A stretch of 42,724 nt of DNA, from NCBI RefSeq assembly GCF_016901675.1, contig NZ_JACJKU010000003.1, positions 1 through 42,724 on the forward strand, given 5' to 3'. A model generated the notes under the pieces. The model had not been told where the DNA came from. It saw only the letters and a program-made list of their open reading frames with translations, and did no database searches. The DNA is from Limosilactobacillus coleohominis. Lineage in GTDB: Bacteria; Bacillota; Bacilli; Lactobacillales; Lactobacillaceae. This document shows positions 25,217-32,573 of the stretch, piece after piece (position 1 is the first letter of the stretch; the number at the start of each line of letters is the position of its first letter). The position numbers were made by a program, and so were the translations under genes.

Positions 25217-26089
25217 TTAATAGATTATTTTTTCTTTACCATAGTGGTCATGCAAGAATTTAGCCATATCAGTAGGCGTCATACCAGTTAACCTGTGAAA
25301 ATCATTACTGGTTTCCTTCATTAAACCACGTTGACCAGCTTCATACATTGATGCTAGTTCAGCACCACCGTCATTTTGATAGATTCTACCAAATTGTTCT
25401 ACAGTTACAGGACGATAGGAAATACTGTGGCCAGTCACTTCAGTCATCAATTGAGCCAATTCAACCATATTGTAGTTTTGGGGCATAGATAATAAATAAC
25501 TTTGCCCATGCCCGCGTAATGCTGGTTCAGTAGCTAAGCGGGCAATCGCTTCTGCGCTGTCATCATGACTGATGAAACTGAGTGGTTGATCACCAACTGG
25601 ATAAATGACATGTCCCCGTTCAATTAATTCAGGTAGGTAAGGAATCAGTGGATCTGCATAGATTGTGTTTCGAACGTAAGCATACGCCAAACCACTACCA
25701 GCTAACCGCCGAGGAACGTACGCGTAGAATGGTGACATTTGAAAAGTATTGTTAACCTGGTCGGCAAAGAAACTAACAAAAATAAAGTTTTCAATGTGAT
25801 TTCTTTGAGCACCAGTAAGAACATTTTCAAATTCTTGGACACGTCTAGTTAAATCATAAGTAATGCTTGGAATATATACTAAGACATCAACATTTTGAAA
25901 ACTTTGATCGATTGTTGATGAATCAAAGTAGTCTAAATGACTAATTTCCAAACCAGTGTTTTCAAATAAAGATGCCTTCTTCATATTATGAATGCCAACT
26001 CGGACTTCTGTTTCATCGACATATTTTCTTAAATGAGTAACCACTTTTTGTCCTAAGTGACCACTTGCACCAGTAATTAAATATTTCAT
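25217..26089 (-). CDS. NmrA-type SDR, NAD(P)H:quinone oxidoreductase-like
   Basis: Atypical short-chain dehydrogenase of 290 residues. The Rossmann loop TGASGHLGQKV is at residues 7-17, as in NmrA/QorB-like NAD(P)H-binding proteins. No classical YxxxK active site is evident, which fits this subfamily of quinone reductases or redox sensors. Its ATG overlaps the stop codon of the upstream Rrf2 regulator by one base (TAATG), so the two are co-translated, suggesting a redox-stress role. The substrate cannot be predicted. Confidence 0.8.
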   Translation of the reverse strand: MKYLITGASGHLGQKVVTHLRKYVDETEVRVGIHNMKKASLFENTGLEISHLDYFDSSTIDQSFQNVDVLVYIPSITYDLTRRVQEFENVLTGAQRNHIENFIFVSFFADQVNNTFQMSPFYAYVPRRLAGSGLAYAYVRNTIYADPLIPYLPELIERGHVIYPVGDQPLSFISHDDSAEAIARLATEPALRGHGQSYLLSMPQNYNMVELAQLMTEVTGHSISYRPVTVEQFGRIYQNDGGAELASMYEAGQRGLMKETSNDFHRLTGMTPTDMAKFLHDHYGKEKIIY

Positions 26090-26526
26090 TATTTATCCTC
26101 CTTTTTTGACTGTTCAACTAGGATATCGTTAATGACGTCATCTAGCGTGATCCGTGCTAACCGGCCCATTGCGGCGTTTTGAGTTTCCTGATAATACCTA
26201 CCTAAGACCTTTTGAATATTACCACCAACGATACACTGAGGATTAGTTTTAGGATCGACACTAAAAAGCTGTTTATGACCTTCTACAGCGTAGTAAACAT
26301 CGAGTAGAGAAATTTCACTTGGATCCTTGGCTAAATGAGGATTTGGCGATCCATGAGTAGTGCTAATCAATGATGCTTTTTGGAGGGCACCCATGATTCT
26401 GCGAACTACAACTGGAGATGTCATTACACTAGCAGCGATGTTTTCGCTTGATAATTTGGTATCTTGATAGATATTCAAGAAAGCCAAGATATGAATTGCA
26501 TCACTGAATCTTGTAGAGATTTTCAA
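26089..26526 (-). CDS. Rrf2 family transcriptional regulator
   Basis: Winged-helix repressor of 145 residues, with the Rrf2 start (KISTRFSDAIHILAFLNIY), the SSENIAASVMTSPVVVRRIM recognition region, and the C-terminal linker. It has only a single Cys in NPQCIVGGNI, rather than the three-Cys cluster of Fe-S type IscR/NsrR, so it resembles the YwnA-like group and may sense thiol oxidation or a small molecule. I chose TTG at 26526, 6 bases after AAAAGGAGG; the open frame to 26568 lacks a site. Autoregulation is suggested by an inverted repeat over its -35. Downstream: NmrA-type reductase. Divergent: OpuC-like transporter. Confidence 0.85.
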   Translation of the reverse strand: MKISTRFSDAIHILAFLNIYQDTKLSSENIAASVMTSPVVVRRIMGALQKASLISTTHGSPNPHLAKDPSEISLLDVYYAVEGHKQLFSVDPKTNPQCIVGGNIQKVLGRYYQETQNAAMGRLARITLDDVINDILVEQSKKEDK

Positions 26527-26570
26527 TTTTATCCTCCTTTTTATAATTGCTTTAGTATGAATATGCATTA

Positions 26571-26648
26571 ATTATATAATGCTTATTGTAACTAATCAAA
26601 TTACATAAATAAAAAACATTTGACAAAGTAAAGGGATAATAATATTCT
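26571..26648. promoter_or_regulatory. Divergent promoters with Rrf2-type inverted repeat
   Basis: For the minus strand, TTGATT (26594-26599) and TATAAT (26571-26576) have a 17-base spacer. For the plus strand TTGACA (26620-26625) is followed 17 bases later by TATTCT (26643-26648). TGTAA (26587-26591) and TTACA (26601-26605) form an inverted repeat straddling the rrf2 -35 element, a candidate operator. Confidence 0.55.
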
Positions 26649-26685
26649 TGACGTAACTTAATTAATTACGACAGGGAGGATAACA

Positions 26686-27633
26686 ATGATTAAATATGAT
26701 CATGTTGCCAAAACATATACAGATATCCCGGTCCTCAAAGATGTTTCTTTTGAAATTAATCGTGGGGATTTATTTGTTTTGGTTGGTCCTAGTGGTAGCG
26801 GGAAAACCACTTTATTGAAAATGTTTAACCGTTTAACTGTCCCGACAGATGGTGATGTTTACTACCAGGGCAAAAAGATTAAGGACTATGATCTTCAACA
26901 ACTTCGCTTGAAGACTGGGTATGTCCTTCAAGAAAGCAGTCTGTTTCCGAACCTCAACATTCAAGACAATATTGCGATTCAACTAGAACAACAAGGAGTA
27001 GATAAGGAGCAGCGGCATCATCGGGCCCAAGAATTGCTACGGGCTGTCGAAATGGATCCCCAAATATATGCACGTCGGATGCCGAATGAACTTTCTGGTG
27101 GTGAGCAGCAACGGGTTGGTATAATTCGAGCTTTAGCTGCCAAGCCAGAAGTAATCTTGATGGATGAACCATTTAGTGCACTGGATCCAGTAGTCCGTCA
27201 TCAGCTTCAAGACTTAGTTTTAAGATTGCAAAAGCAGACTCATACCACCATTATATTTGTAACTCATGATATGCAAGAAGCTTTACGACTCGGTACAAAG
27301 ATTGCTGTCCTAAAGGATGGAATCTTACAGCAGGTTGGCATGCCACAGGAGATTATTAACCGTCCAGCAACTGAATTTGTAAAAGAATTTTTCCATGGAC
27401 ATAATTTTCATTTTAGTTTAACTGATATTTTAGATAATGGCTTGGGTGAGAAGATAGCTATTAAACAGACCGATTTACCCGTTGTAAAATGCCGTCAATT
27501 TGCAGACTTGCTGTCATATTGCCGTGATCATGATAATCCAACCTTTATCGTACAAACCGATCAAAACCAATATGTAATCCATCAAAGCAATCTTTGGAAC
27601 TATCTGATTAGGAGGGAGCAAGAACGTGTATAA
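26686..27633 (+). CDS. Osmolyte (glycine betaine/carnitine/choline-type) ABC transporter ATP-binding protein
   Basis: ATPase subunit of the OpuC/ProU family, 315 residues. Walker A GPSGSGKTT near residue 36, signature LSGGEQQR near 136, and DEPFSALDP are intact. The C-terminal ~75 residues are shorter than the tandem CBS module of full OpuCA (~380-400 residues), so it may hold one degenerate CBS or none; this matters because CBS domains sense ionic strength. GGGAGG precedes ATG. It overlaps the permease/binding-protein gene by 8 bases. Role: energises uptake of compatible solutes. Confidence 0.88.
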   Translation: MIKYDHVAKTYTDIPVLKDVSFEINRGDLFVLVGPSGSGKTTLLKMFNRLTVPTDGDVYYQGKKIKDYDLQQLRLKTGYVLQESSLFPNLNIQDNIAIQLEQQGVDKEQRHHRAQELLRAVEMDPQIYARRMPNELSGGEQQRVGIIRALAAKPEVILMDEPFSALDPVVRHQLQDLVLRLQKQTHTTIIFVTHDMQEALRLGTKIAVLKDGILQQVGMPQEIINRPATEFVKEFFHGHNFHFSLTDILDNGLGEKIAIKQTDLPVVKCRQFADLLSYCRDHDNPTFIVQTDQNQYVIHQSNLWNYLIRREQERV

Positions 27634-29158
27634 CTCGATTTTACATACCTTACAGAGCCAGCAAGGAGCGATTATCAAAGCCACAGAACAGCATATTAGC
27701 ATTTCTCTGCTCTCGTTGTTGATTGCCATGTTAATTGCAATCCCATTAGCGATTTTACTGAAAGATCATCACAAAATTGCAGAAGCTTGTCTGCAGGTGG
27801 CAGGAATTATTCAAACGATTCCTAGCTTGGCGATTCTGGGACTATTAATTCCAATCGTCGGAATTGGAACAGTGCCAGCTGTCATTGCCTTAGTACTGTA
27901 TGCGATTATGCCAATGTTCCAAAACACTTACGCTGGATTGACCGAGATTGCGCCTAATTTAGAAGAAGCCGCCACTGCATTTGGGTTAACCAAATGGAAA
28001 AAACTCCAACGTCTTGAATTGCCACTTGCCATGCCCATGATTCTCTCTGGTATCCGGATTTCACTTGTTATGATTATTGGAACCGCCACTTTAGCAGCCT
28101 TAATTGGGGGCGGTGGATTAGGAACATTTATATTAACCGGAATCCAATCCAACAATAATACGTACGTTATTATTGGGGCGATTTTATCAGCCATCTTAGC
28201 ATTTTTCTTCAGCTGGTTATTAAAATTCATTAGTACCAATACTCACCGAATGCGGATTGGCTTAGTTGCAATATTAATCCTAATATGTGGTTTTGGCGGA
28301 TACAAAGGTTATCAAGCAATCCGTCCAGCTCCTACAAAAGTTGTTATTGCCGGGAAAATGGGGAGTGAACCAGATATTTTAATTCACATGTATAAAGACC
28401 TGATTCAACAAGAAGATCCCCGAGCTGAAGTAACCTTAAAGCCAAATTTTGGTGGGACTACTTTTCTTTTTAAAGCGTTGCAAAGCAATCAGATTGATAT
28501 CTATCCAGAATTTACGGGAACGGTTAACCAACAAATTATTAAGACTAATCAAAAAACAGGTTCCGATCCTCAAAAGACCTACCGCCTTGCAAAGCGAGAA
28601 TTAGAGCAGCGTTATCAAATGCGTTACTTAAAACCGATGCAATATCAAAACGGTTATGCACTAGTGGTCAGTTCTCAATTTGCTAAGGAACATCACTTAA
28701 CAAAGATGAGTCAATTAGCAAGCTACAACAACGAGATTACCGCTGGCTTTGACCCTGACTTCTATCAACTGCATGATGGTTACCCTGGGTTAAAGGGTCC
28801 GTACGGTTATGACTTTAAAAACGTTAAAACAATGGAGCCAACCATTCGTTATAAGGCAATTGCCAATAATCGAGTTAATGTTGTAGATGGCTATACAACG
28901 GATCCACAGATTCCACAATACCATTTAAAAATGTTAAAGGACGATCGGCATTTCTTCCCACCATATCAAGGAGCACCATTAATGAAAGAATCATTTGCAA
29001 AGCATAATCCTAAAGTGGTGAAGGCATTAAACAAACTCTCTGGAAAAGTGACGACGGAAGAAATGCAGCAAATGAACTACGACGTAACAGTTAAAAAAGA
29101 AAGCGCAGCAAAGGTTGCGCACCGCTACCTTGTTCAACATCATTTACTTCATAAGTAG
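27626..29158 (+). CDS. Osmolyte ABC transporter permease fused to substrate-binding domain
   Basis: Fusion protein of 510 residues, membrane and extracellular. Residues 1-220 form the permease with about six hydrophobic segments and the EAA loop EAATAFGLTKWKKLQRLELP. After a last helix near residue 215-230, residues ~235-510 form a betaine/choline-type binding domain (VVIAGKMGSEPDILIHMY, QIDIYPEFTGT, YPGLKGPYGYDFKN). Such fusions are typical of OpuC-like transporters in lactic acid bacteria. GTG start inside the end of the ATPase gene, with GGAGGGAGCAAGAAC before it. Substrate (glycine betaine, carnitine or choline) not determined. Confidence 0.9.
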   Translation: MYNSILHTLQSQQGAIIKATEQHISISLLSLLIAMLIAIPLAILLKDHHKIAEACLQVAGIIQTIPSLAILGLLIPIVGIGTVPAVIALVLYAIMPMFQNTYAGLTEIAPNLEEAATAFGLTKWKKLQRLELPLAMPMILSGIRISLVMIIGTATLAALIGGGGLGTFILTGIQSNNNTYVIIGAILSAILAFFFSWLLKFISTNTHRMRIGLVAILILICGFGGYKGYQAIRPAPTKVVIAGKMGSEPDILIHMYKDLIQQEDPRAEVTLKPNFGGTTFLFKALQSNQIDIYPEFTGTVNQQIIKTNQKTGSDPQKTYRLAKRELEQRYQMRYLKPMQYQNGYALVVSSQFAKEHHLTKMSQLASYNNEITAGFDPDFYQLHDGYPGLKGPYGYDFKNVKTMEPTIRYKAIANNRVNVVDGYTTDPQIPQYHLKMLKDDRHFFPPYQGAPLMKESFAKHNPKVVKALNKLSGKVTTEEMQQMNYDVTVKKESAAKVAHRYLVQHHLLHK

Positions 29159-29170
29159 GGAGATGAGCAG

Positions 29171-30127
29171 ATGAAAGCAATTGTTATCAGTGAAGCAGGG
29201 GGACCTGAAAAACTACAATATACTGACGTTCCCACACCACAAGTAAAACCTGGGTGGTCATTAGTCCAAGTTAAAGGGTTTGGGATTAACCACTCGGAAA
29301 TTTTTACCAGAAAAGGATTGTCCCCGGATGTACAATTTCCAAGGATTTTAGGAATTGAATGTGTAGGAATTATTACACAGACAACGGATGATGCCCGATT
29401 ACCAGTTGGACAGAAAGTGATTTCAATTATGGGTGAAATGGGGCGTCAATTTGATGGATCATATGCTGAGTACGTTCTATTACCAAATGAACAAATTTAC
29501 CCAGTTACGAGTAACTTAGATTGGGCGACATTAGCGACGTTGCCAGAAACTTATTACACTGCCTATGGATCATTGTTAAACTTACGTATTCAATCAGGAA
29601 ACAAAGTGCTGGTACGTGGAGGCACCAGTGGTGTTGGTACAGCATTTGTCAACCTCGTCAAAGCCAAGGATCCGCAAATTCATATTGCCGGCACAACCCG
29701 GAGTTATGATAAAAAGCAGTTATTAATCCAGTCTGGTTATGATGAAGTCATTCTTGACCAGGATGGTAAATTACAGTCTACCGAAGAATTCGATAGAGTG
29801 TTGGAATTAATTGGGCCGGCAACGATACAGGATACCTTCCAACATGTTCATGAGGGTGGAATCGTTTGCAGTACCGGACAATTAGGCAACCAGTGGTATT
29901 TAGAACACTTTGATCCCATTATGGATATTGCGGCGAATGGTTACTTGACCAGTTTCTATTCAGGAAACGTTAACCAGCAAAAAATAGATGATTTGTTGCG
30001 ATATGTTGAACAATATGATGTCCAAGTAAAACCAGAGAAAATATATTCATTATCTGAAGTGCCTGAGGCTCATCGATATTTAGCAAGCCACAACTCATTA
30101 GGCAAAGTGATTGTTCTGAATCGTTAA
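29171..30127 (+). CDS. Zinc-independent MDR alcohol dehydrogenase / NADPH:quinone reductase-like
   Basis: Medium-chain dehydrogenase of 318 residues. The N-terminal GroES-like fold (MKAIVISEAGGPEKL) is followed by a Rossmann domain with RGGTSGVGTAFVNLVKA near residue 145. Cysteine ligands of zinc MDRs are missing, as in quinone oxidoreductases. It starts 12 bases after the osmolyte transporter gene, so it lies in that operon, across a divergent promoter from the Rrf2/NmrA pair. The reaction is probably NADPH-dependent reduction of quinone or enone; substrate unknown. Confidence 0.83.
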   Translation: MKAIVISEAGGPEKLQYTDVPTPQVKPGWSLVQVKGFGINHSEIFTRKGLSPDVQFPRILGIECVGIITQTTDDARLPVGQKVISIMGEMGRQFDGSYAEYVLLPNEQIYPVTSNLDWATLATLPETYYTAYGSLLNLRIQSGNKVLVRGGTSGVGTAFVNLVKAKDPQIHIAGTTRSYDKKQLLIQSGYDEVILDQDGKLQSTEEFDRVLELIGPATIQDTFQHVHEGGIVCSTGQLGNQWYLEHFDPIMDIAANGYLTSFYSGNVNQQKIDDLLRYVEQYDVQVKPEKIYSLSEVPEAHRYLASHNSLGKVIVLNR

Positions 30128-30133
30128 GTATGA

Positions 30134-30702
30134 TTAATGATTGGTAATTACTACTTTGGTGCCTTGCTTAATATTCTGATACATCCACTTAGCATCCGGA
30201 ACGGAGAGACGGACACAACCATGTGAGTTAGCCGTTTTACCGAGATTATGAGCTTCGTTAATGAGATATTGTCCTTGACGATTAACAGGAACAGAATGAA
30301 AAAGGTATTCACCATGATTTTTCCAAGATACCCAATAGCGAGCTCCTTCGCCACTTTTGGCATTAAAAAACGATAATCCCCGTTTAGCTTGAATATGATA
30401 CGTTCCAGTTGGGGTATTGTTTTTCCCCGTTCCTGTTGAGGCGTACATTGTGTATAAAACTTTACCGTGATTGATTAAATATACCCGTTGTTTTTTTTGG
30501 AAACTAAAATCCAAAGGCGCGGGTATTGATTAACGTTTGGATAAGGACGATTTTCTGAAGAATGTTGCCATTGATTATTGCTGGGTTGCTGAGCGCTAAC
30601 TGGTGAAGAACTTTCTAGGTGATGATGATAGGTCATTCGACCACCAATTATGGCAACTACACAAATGATAAGTATTATAAAGAAGTTACGAATTACTTTC
30701 AT
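30134..30702 (-). pseudogene. L,D-transpeptidase (YkuD) gene with a one-base frameshift
   Basis: A signal-anchored YkuD-domain protein split by a frameshift. The upstream part (ATG 30702, AAGGAA ribosome site) reads MKVIRNFF and then SENRPYPNVNQYPRLWILVSKK before running into a wrong frame; the downstream part resumes with KKQRVYL and continues to the intact catalytic HGC motif (SHGCVRLSVPDAKWMYQNI) at 30134. The join lies in an A8 run on the minus strand (plus T8 at 30491-30498); nine A would restore alignment to the neighbour at 30821-31360 without gaps. So this is a one-base loss, unless programmed slippage or sequencing error explains it. It would cross-link peptidoglycan or anchor proteins. 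Confidence 0.75.
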
Positions 30703-30781
30703 AATTTTAATTCCTTTGAAGATTTTGTTTATAGATTGTAGCACCAGTTACTGATTAAAGGGGTACTATTAATACTTACTT

Positions 30782-30823
30782 AACTAAAAAAGGCACCAGC
30801 GTTAGCTGATGCTTTTTTAGTTA
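30782..30823 (-). terminator. Terminator after the intact L,D-transpeptidase
   Basis: GCATCAGC and GCTGGTGCC arms on the minus strand form a hairpin with flanking A6/T6 runs, separating the two tandem transpeptidase genes. Confidence 0.7.
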
Positions 30824-31360
30824 ATCTTTGGTAACAACAACCTTTGTTCCTGTTGGAATGTTTTGATACATCCATTTAGCATCAGGAACTGAAAGGCGGA
30901 TGCAACCGTGGGAAAGGGGCTTTTTGCCTAATTCCGCAGCTTGTTTCTTATCATATTGGCCCTTATCATTGATTGGAACTGAGTGAAATAGGAAATCAGA
31001 TCCTTTCCAGGCAACATAATAGTTAGCGCCGGCCTTTTCGGATTGATTATAGAAGGTATCACCACGAAGGTCCTCGATATGGTAGGTGCCAGTAGGAGTG
31101 GCATTATTTGCTCCGGATGAGCAGTACATAGTGTACAGTGTCTTGTTGTGATCGCTCATTAAGTAAACACGCTGTTTCTTTAAATTGACGTGAATCCACA
31201 TATTTGGATTTTTCTGGACATCTGGGTATGGTTTATTCTCTGACGGCTTCCGGTAATCAATATTGGCAGCGTGAGCAGTATTTACCATTCCTGCTAAACT
31301 AACACAGGCAACAAAAGCAACTGTAAAGCTAATGATTAGTTTCTTGAATATGGTTTTCAT
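30821..31360 (-). CDS. L,D-transpeptidase (YkuD domain), secreted
   Basis: Secreted enzyme of the YkuD family, 179 residues, acting on peptidoglycan stem peptides at the cell surface. A signal peptide (Lys-rich start, hydrophobic core, cleavage after AHA near residue 32) is followed by a short region and the catalytic domain. The motif HSVPINDKGQYD...LSHGCIRLS contains the active Cys at about 153. Close relative of the frameshifted gene beside it; PNMWIHVNLKKQRVYL corresponds to the region where the neighbour has lost a base. Ribosome site AGGAGAG precedes ATG at 31360. Confidence 0.9.
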   Translation of the reverse strand: MKTIFKKLIISFTVAFVACVSLAGMVNTAHAANIDYRKPSENKPYPDVQKNPNMWIHVNLKKQRVYLMSDHNKTLYTMYCSSGANNATPTGTYHIEDLRGDTFYNQSEKAGANYYVAWKGSDFLFHSVPINDKGQYDKKQAAELGKKPLSHGCIRLSVPDAKWMYQNIPTGTKVVVTKD

Positions 31361-31414
31361 AAGAATGACCTCTCCTTAAAATACAGAGTCCATTCTACCA
31401 CAATTTAGAACATG

Positions 31415-32398
31415 TTAATCAATATTTTGAACGCTTTCTCGTTCTCTAACATTTACTGGAATAAATTGAGACTTCGCACCCTGAATTAAGTTTTCAACAC
31501 TTATTCTTCCCATTTTTTCAAATTCCTGTGAAATACTGGTGAGTTGCGGAGCCGTAATGTTACAGATGAATGTACCATCAATGCTGATGATAGAAAGGTC
31601 CTGTGGTATCTGATAACCATATTGGTGAGCTGCTTTGAGAATTCCAGCAGCTGTCATATCACTGGCAGCAATCACTGCTGTGAGTCCTAAGTTACGCACT
31701 CGTTTAAAAAGCTTTTCACCACATTCAAAACTGTAATTTCCATACTGAATCCAACCGGGCTCTACGACTTGATTTGCTTTTGTCATTACTTTTTCGTAGC
31801 CTAATAATCTTTGTTTACCAGTATTAGATTTATCAATTCCAATCAATCCGATCCGCGTATGTCCATGGTTAATTAGATATTGGGTAGCTAATTCACCAAT
31901 TTTAATATTATTGGAACTAATAAACTTGGTTTCGTGATCATCGCTGCCATAGATTGAAACAAACCGATAGGGCAGACCAGAACGATTTAATAACTGCAAT
32001 TGCTGGTGATTAGCCTTGGCGGCAATTAACAAAATTCCTGAAACTGATCGTGCTAGCGCAGAATTAATGGCTTCCGTAAGCATTGCTTCATCATTATTGC
32101 CAGCATAAAAAATAATGGAATTACGGTGATTTTCTTTAATGGCTGCTTGAATGCCATCCAGAACTTTTTGCCAGAAATTTGTCTTGGTATTGTTGATGAT
32201 AATAGCAATAGTTTTAACTTCATTGGAAGCTAATTCAGCTGCTGAAATATTACGATGGTACCCGAGTTCATCCGATACTTTGCGGACGACTTTGGCTGTA
32301 TCTTCACGGTAGGTGCCCTTTTTGTTGGATAGCACTCGTGAAACCGTTGCGGTAGAAACGTGGGCAGCTTTAGCGACGTCTTTGATCGTAGCCTTCAT
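31415..32398 (-). CDS. LacI family transcriptional regulator (MalR-like)
   Basis: DNA-binding sugar-responsive repressor of 327 residues. N-terminal helix-turn-helix TIKDVAKAAHVSTATVSRVLS at residues 3-23 with hinge near 50, then a periplasmic-binding-protein-like effector domain. Divergent from the GH31 gene. It probably acts on the TGTAAACGTTTACG operators found at 32491 and at the sugar permease promoter (22429, 22495). Ribosome site GGAGGG, 7 bases before ATG at 32398. The inducer (maltose-like or isomaltose-like sugar) is inferred from target genes. Confidence 0.88.
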   Translation of the reverse strand: MKATIKDVAKAAHVSTATVSRVLSNKKGTYREDTAKVVRKVSDELGYHRNISAAELASNEVKTIAIIINNTKTNFWQKVLDGIQAAIKENHRNSIIFYAGNNDEAMLTEAINSALARSVSGILLIAAKANHQQLQLLNRSGLPYRFVSIYGSDDHETKFISSNNIKIGELATQYLINHGHTRIGLIGIDKSNTGKQRLLGYEKVMTKANQVVEPGWIQYGNYSFECGEKLFKRVRNLGLTAVIAASDMTAAGILKAAHQYGYQIPQDLSIISIDGTFICNITAPQLTSISQEFEKMGRISVENLIQGAKSQFIPVNVRERESVQNID

Positions 32399-32459
32399 CG
32401 ATATTCCCTCCCTTCAGAAAATTTTCATTACTTACATTATAAACTAATTTCCAGCACTA

Positions 32460-32539
32460 GCAAGCGTTTGCATTATTGATATTTAGCTATTGTAAACGTT
32501 TACGTAAAGTGATACAGTATTCACTGTAAACGGATTACA
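32460..32539 (+). promoter_or_regulatory. GH31 promoter with three operator-like palindromes
   Basis: Promoter TTGTAA (32490-32495), 17 bases, TACAGT (32513-32518). TGTAAACGTTTACG (32491-32504) overlaps the -35 and spacer. TGTAAACGGATTACA (32525-32539) covers the start region, and GCAAGCGTTTGC (32460-32471) lies upstream, towards the divergent LacI gene. Repression by the LacI regulator and/or CcpA is likely. Confidence 0.7.
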
Positions 32540-32573
32540 TTCAACTTCAGGTTCACTGAAAGGGAGATTCATT

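Noticed and set aside
30475-30744. Reading frame covering the first part of the frameshifted L,D-transpeptidase as a separate gene of its own
   Set aside because: It aligns to the N-terminal half of the paralogue at 30821-31360 and breaks at the A8 tract, so it is a fragment of one gene.
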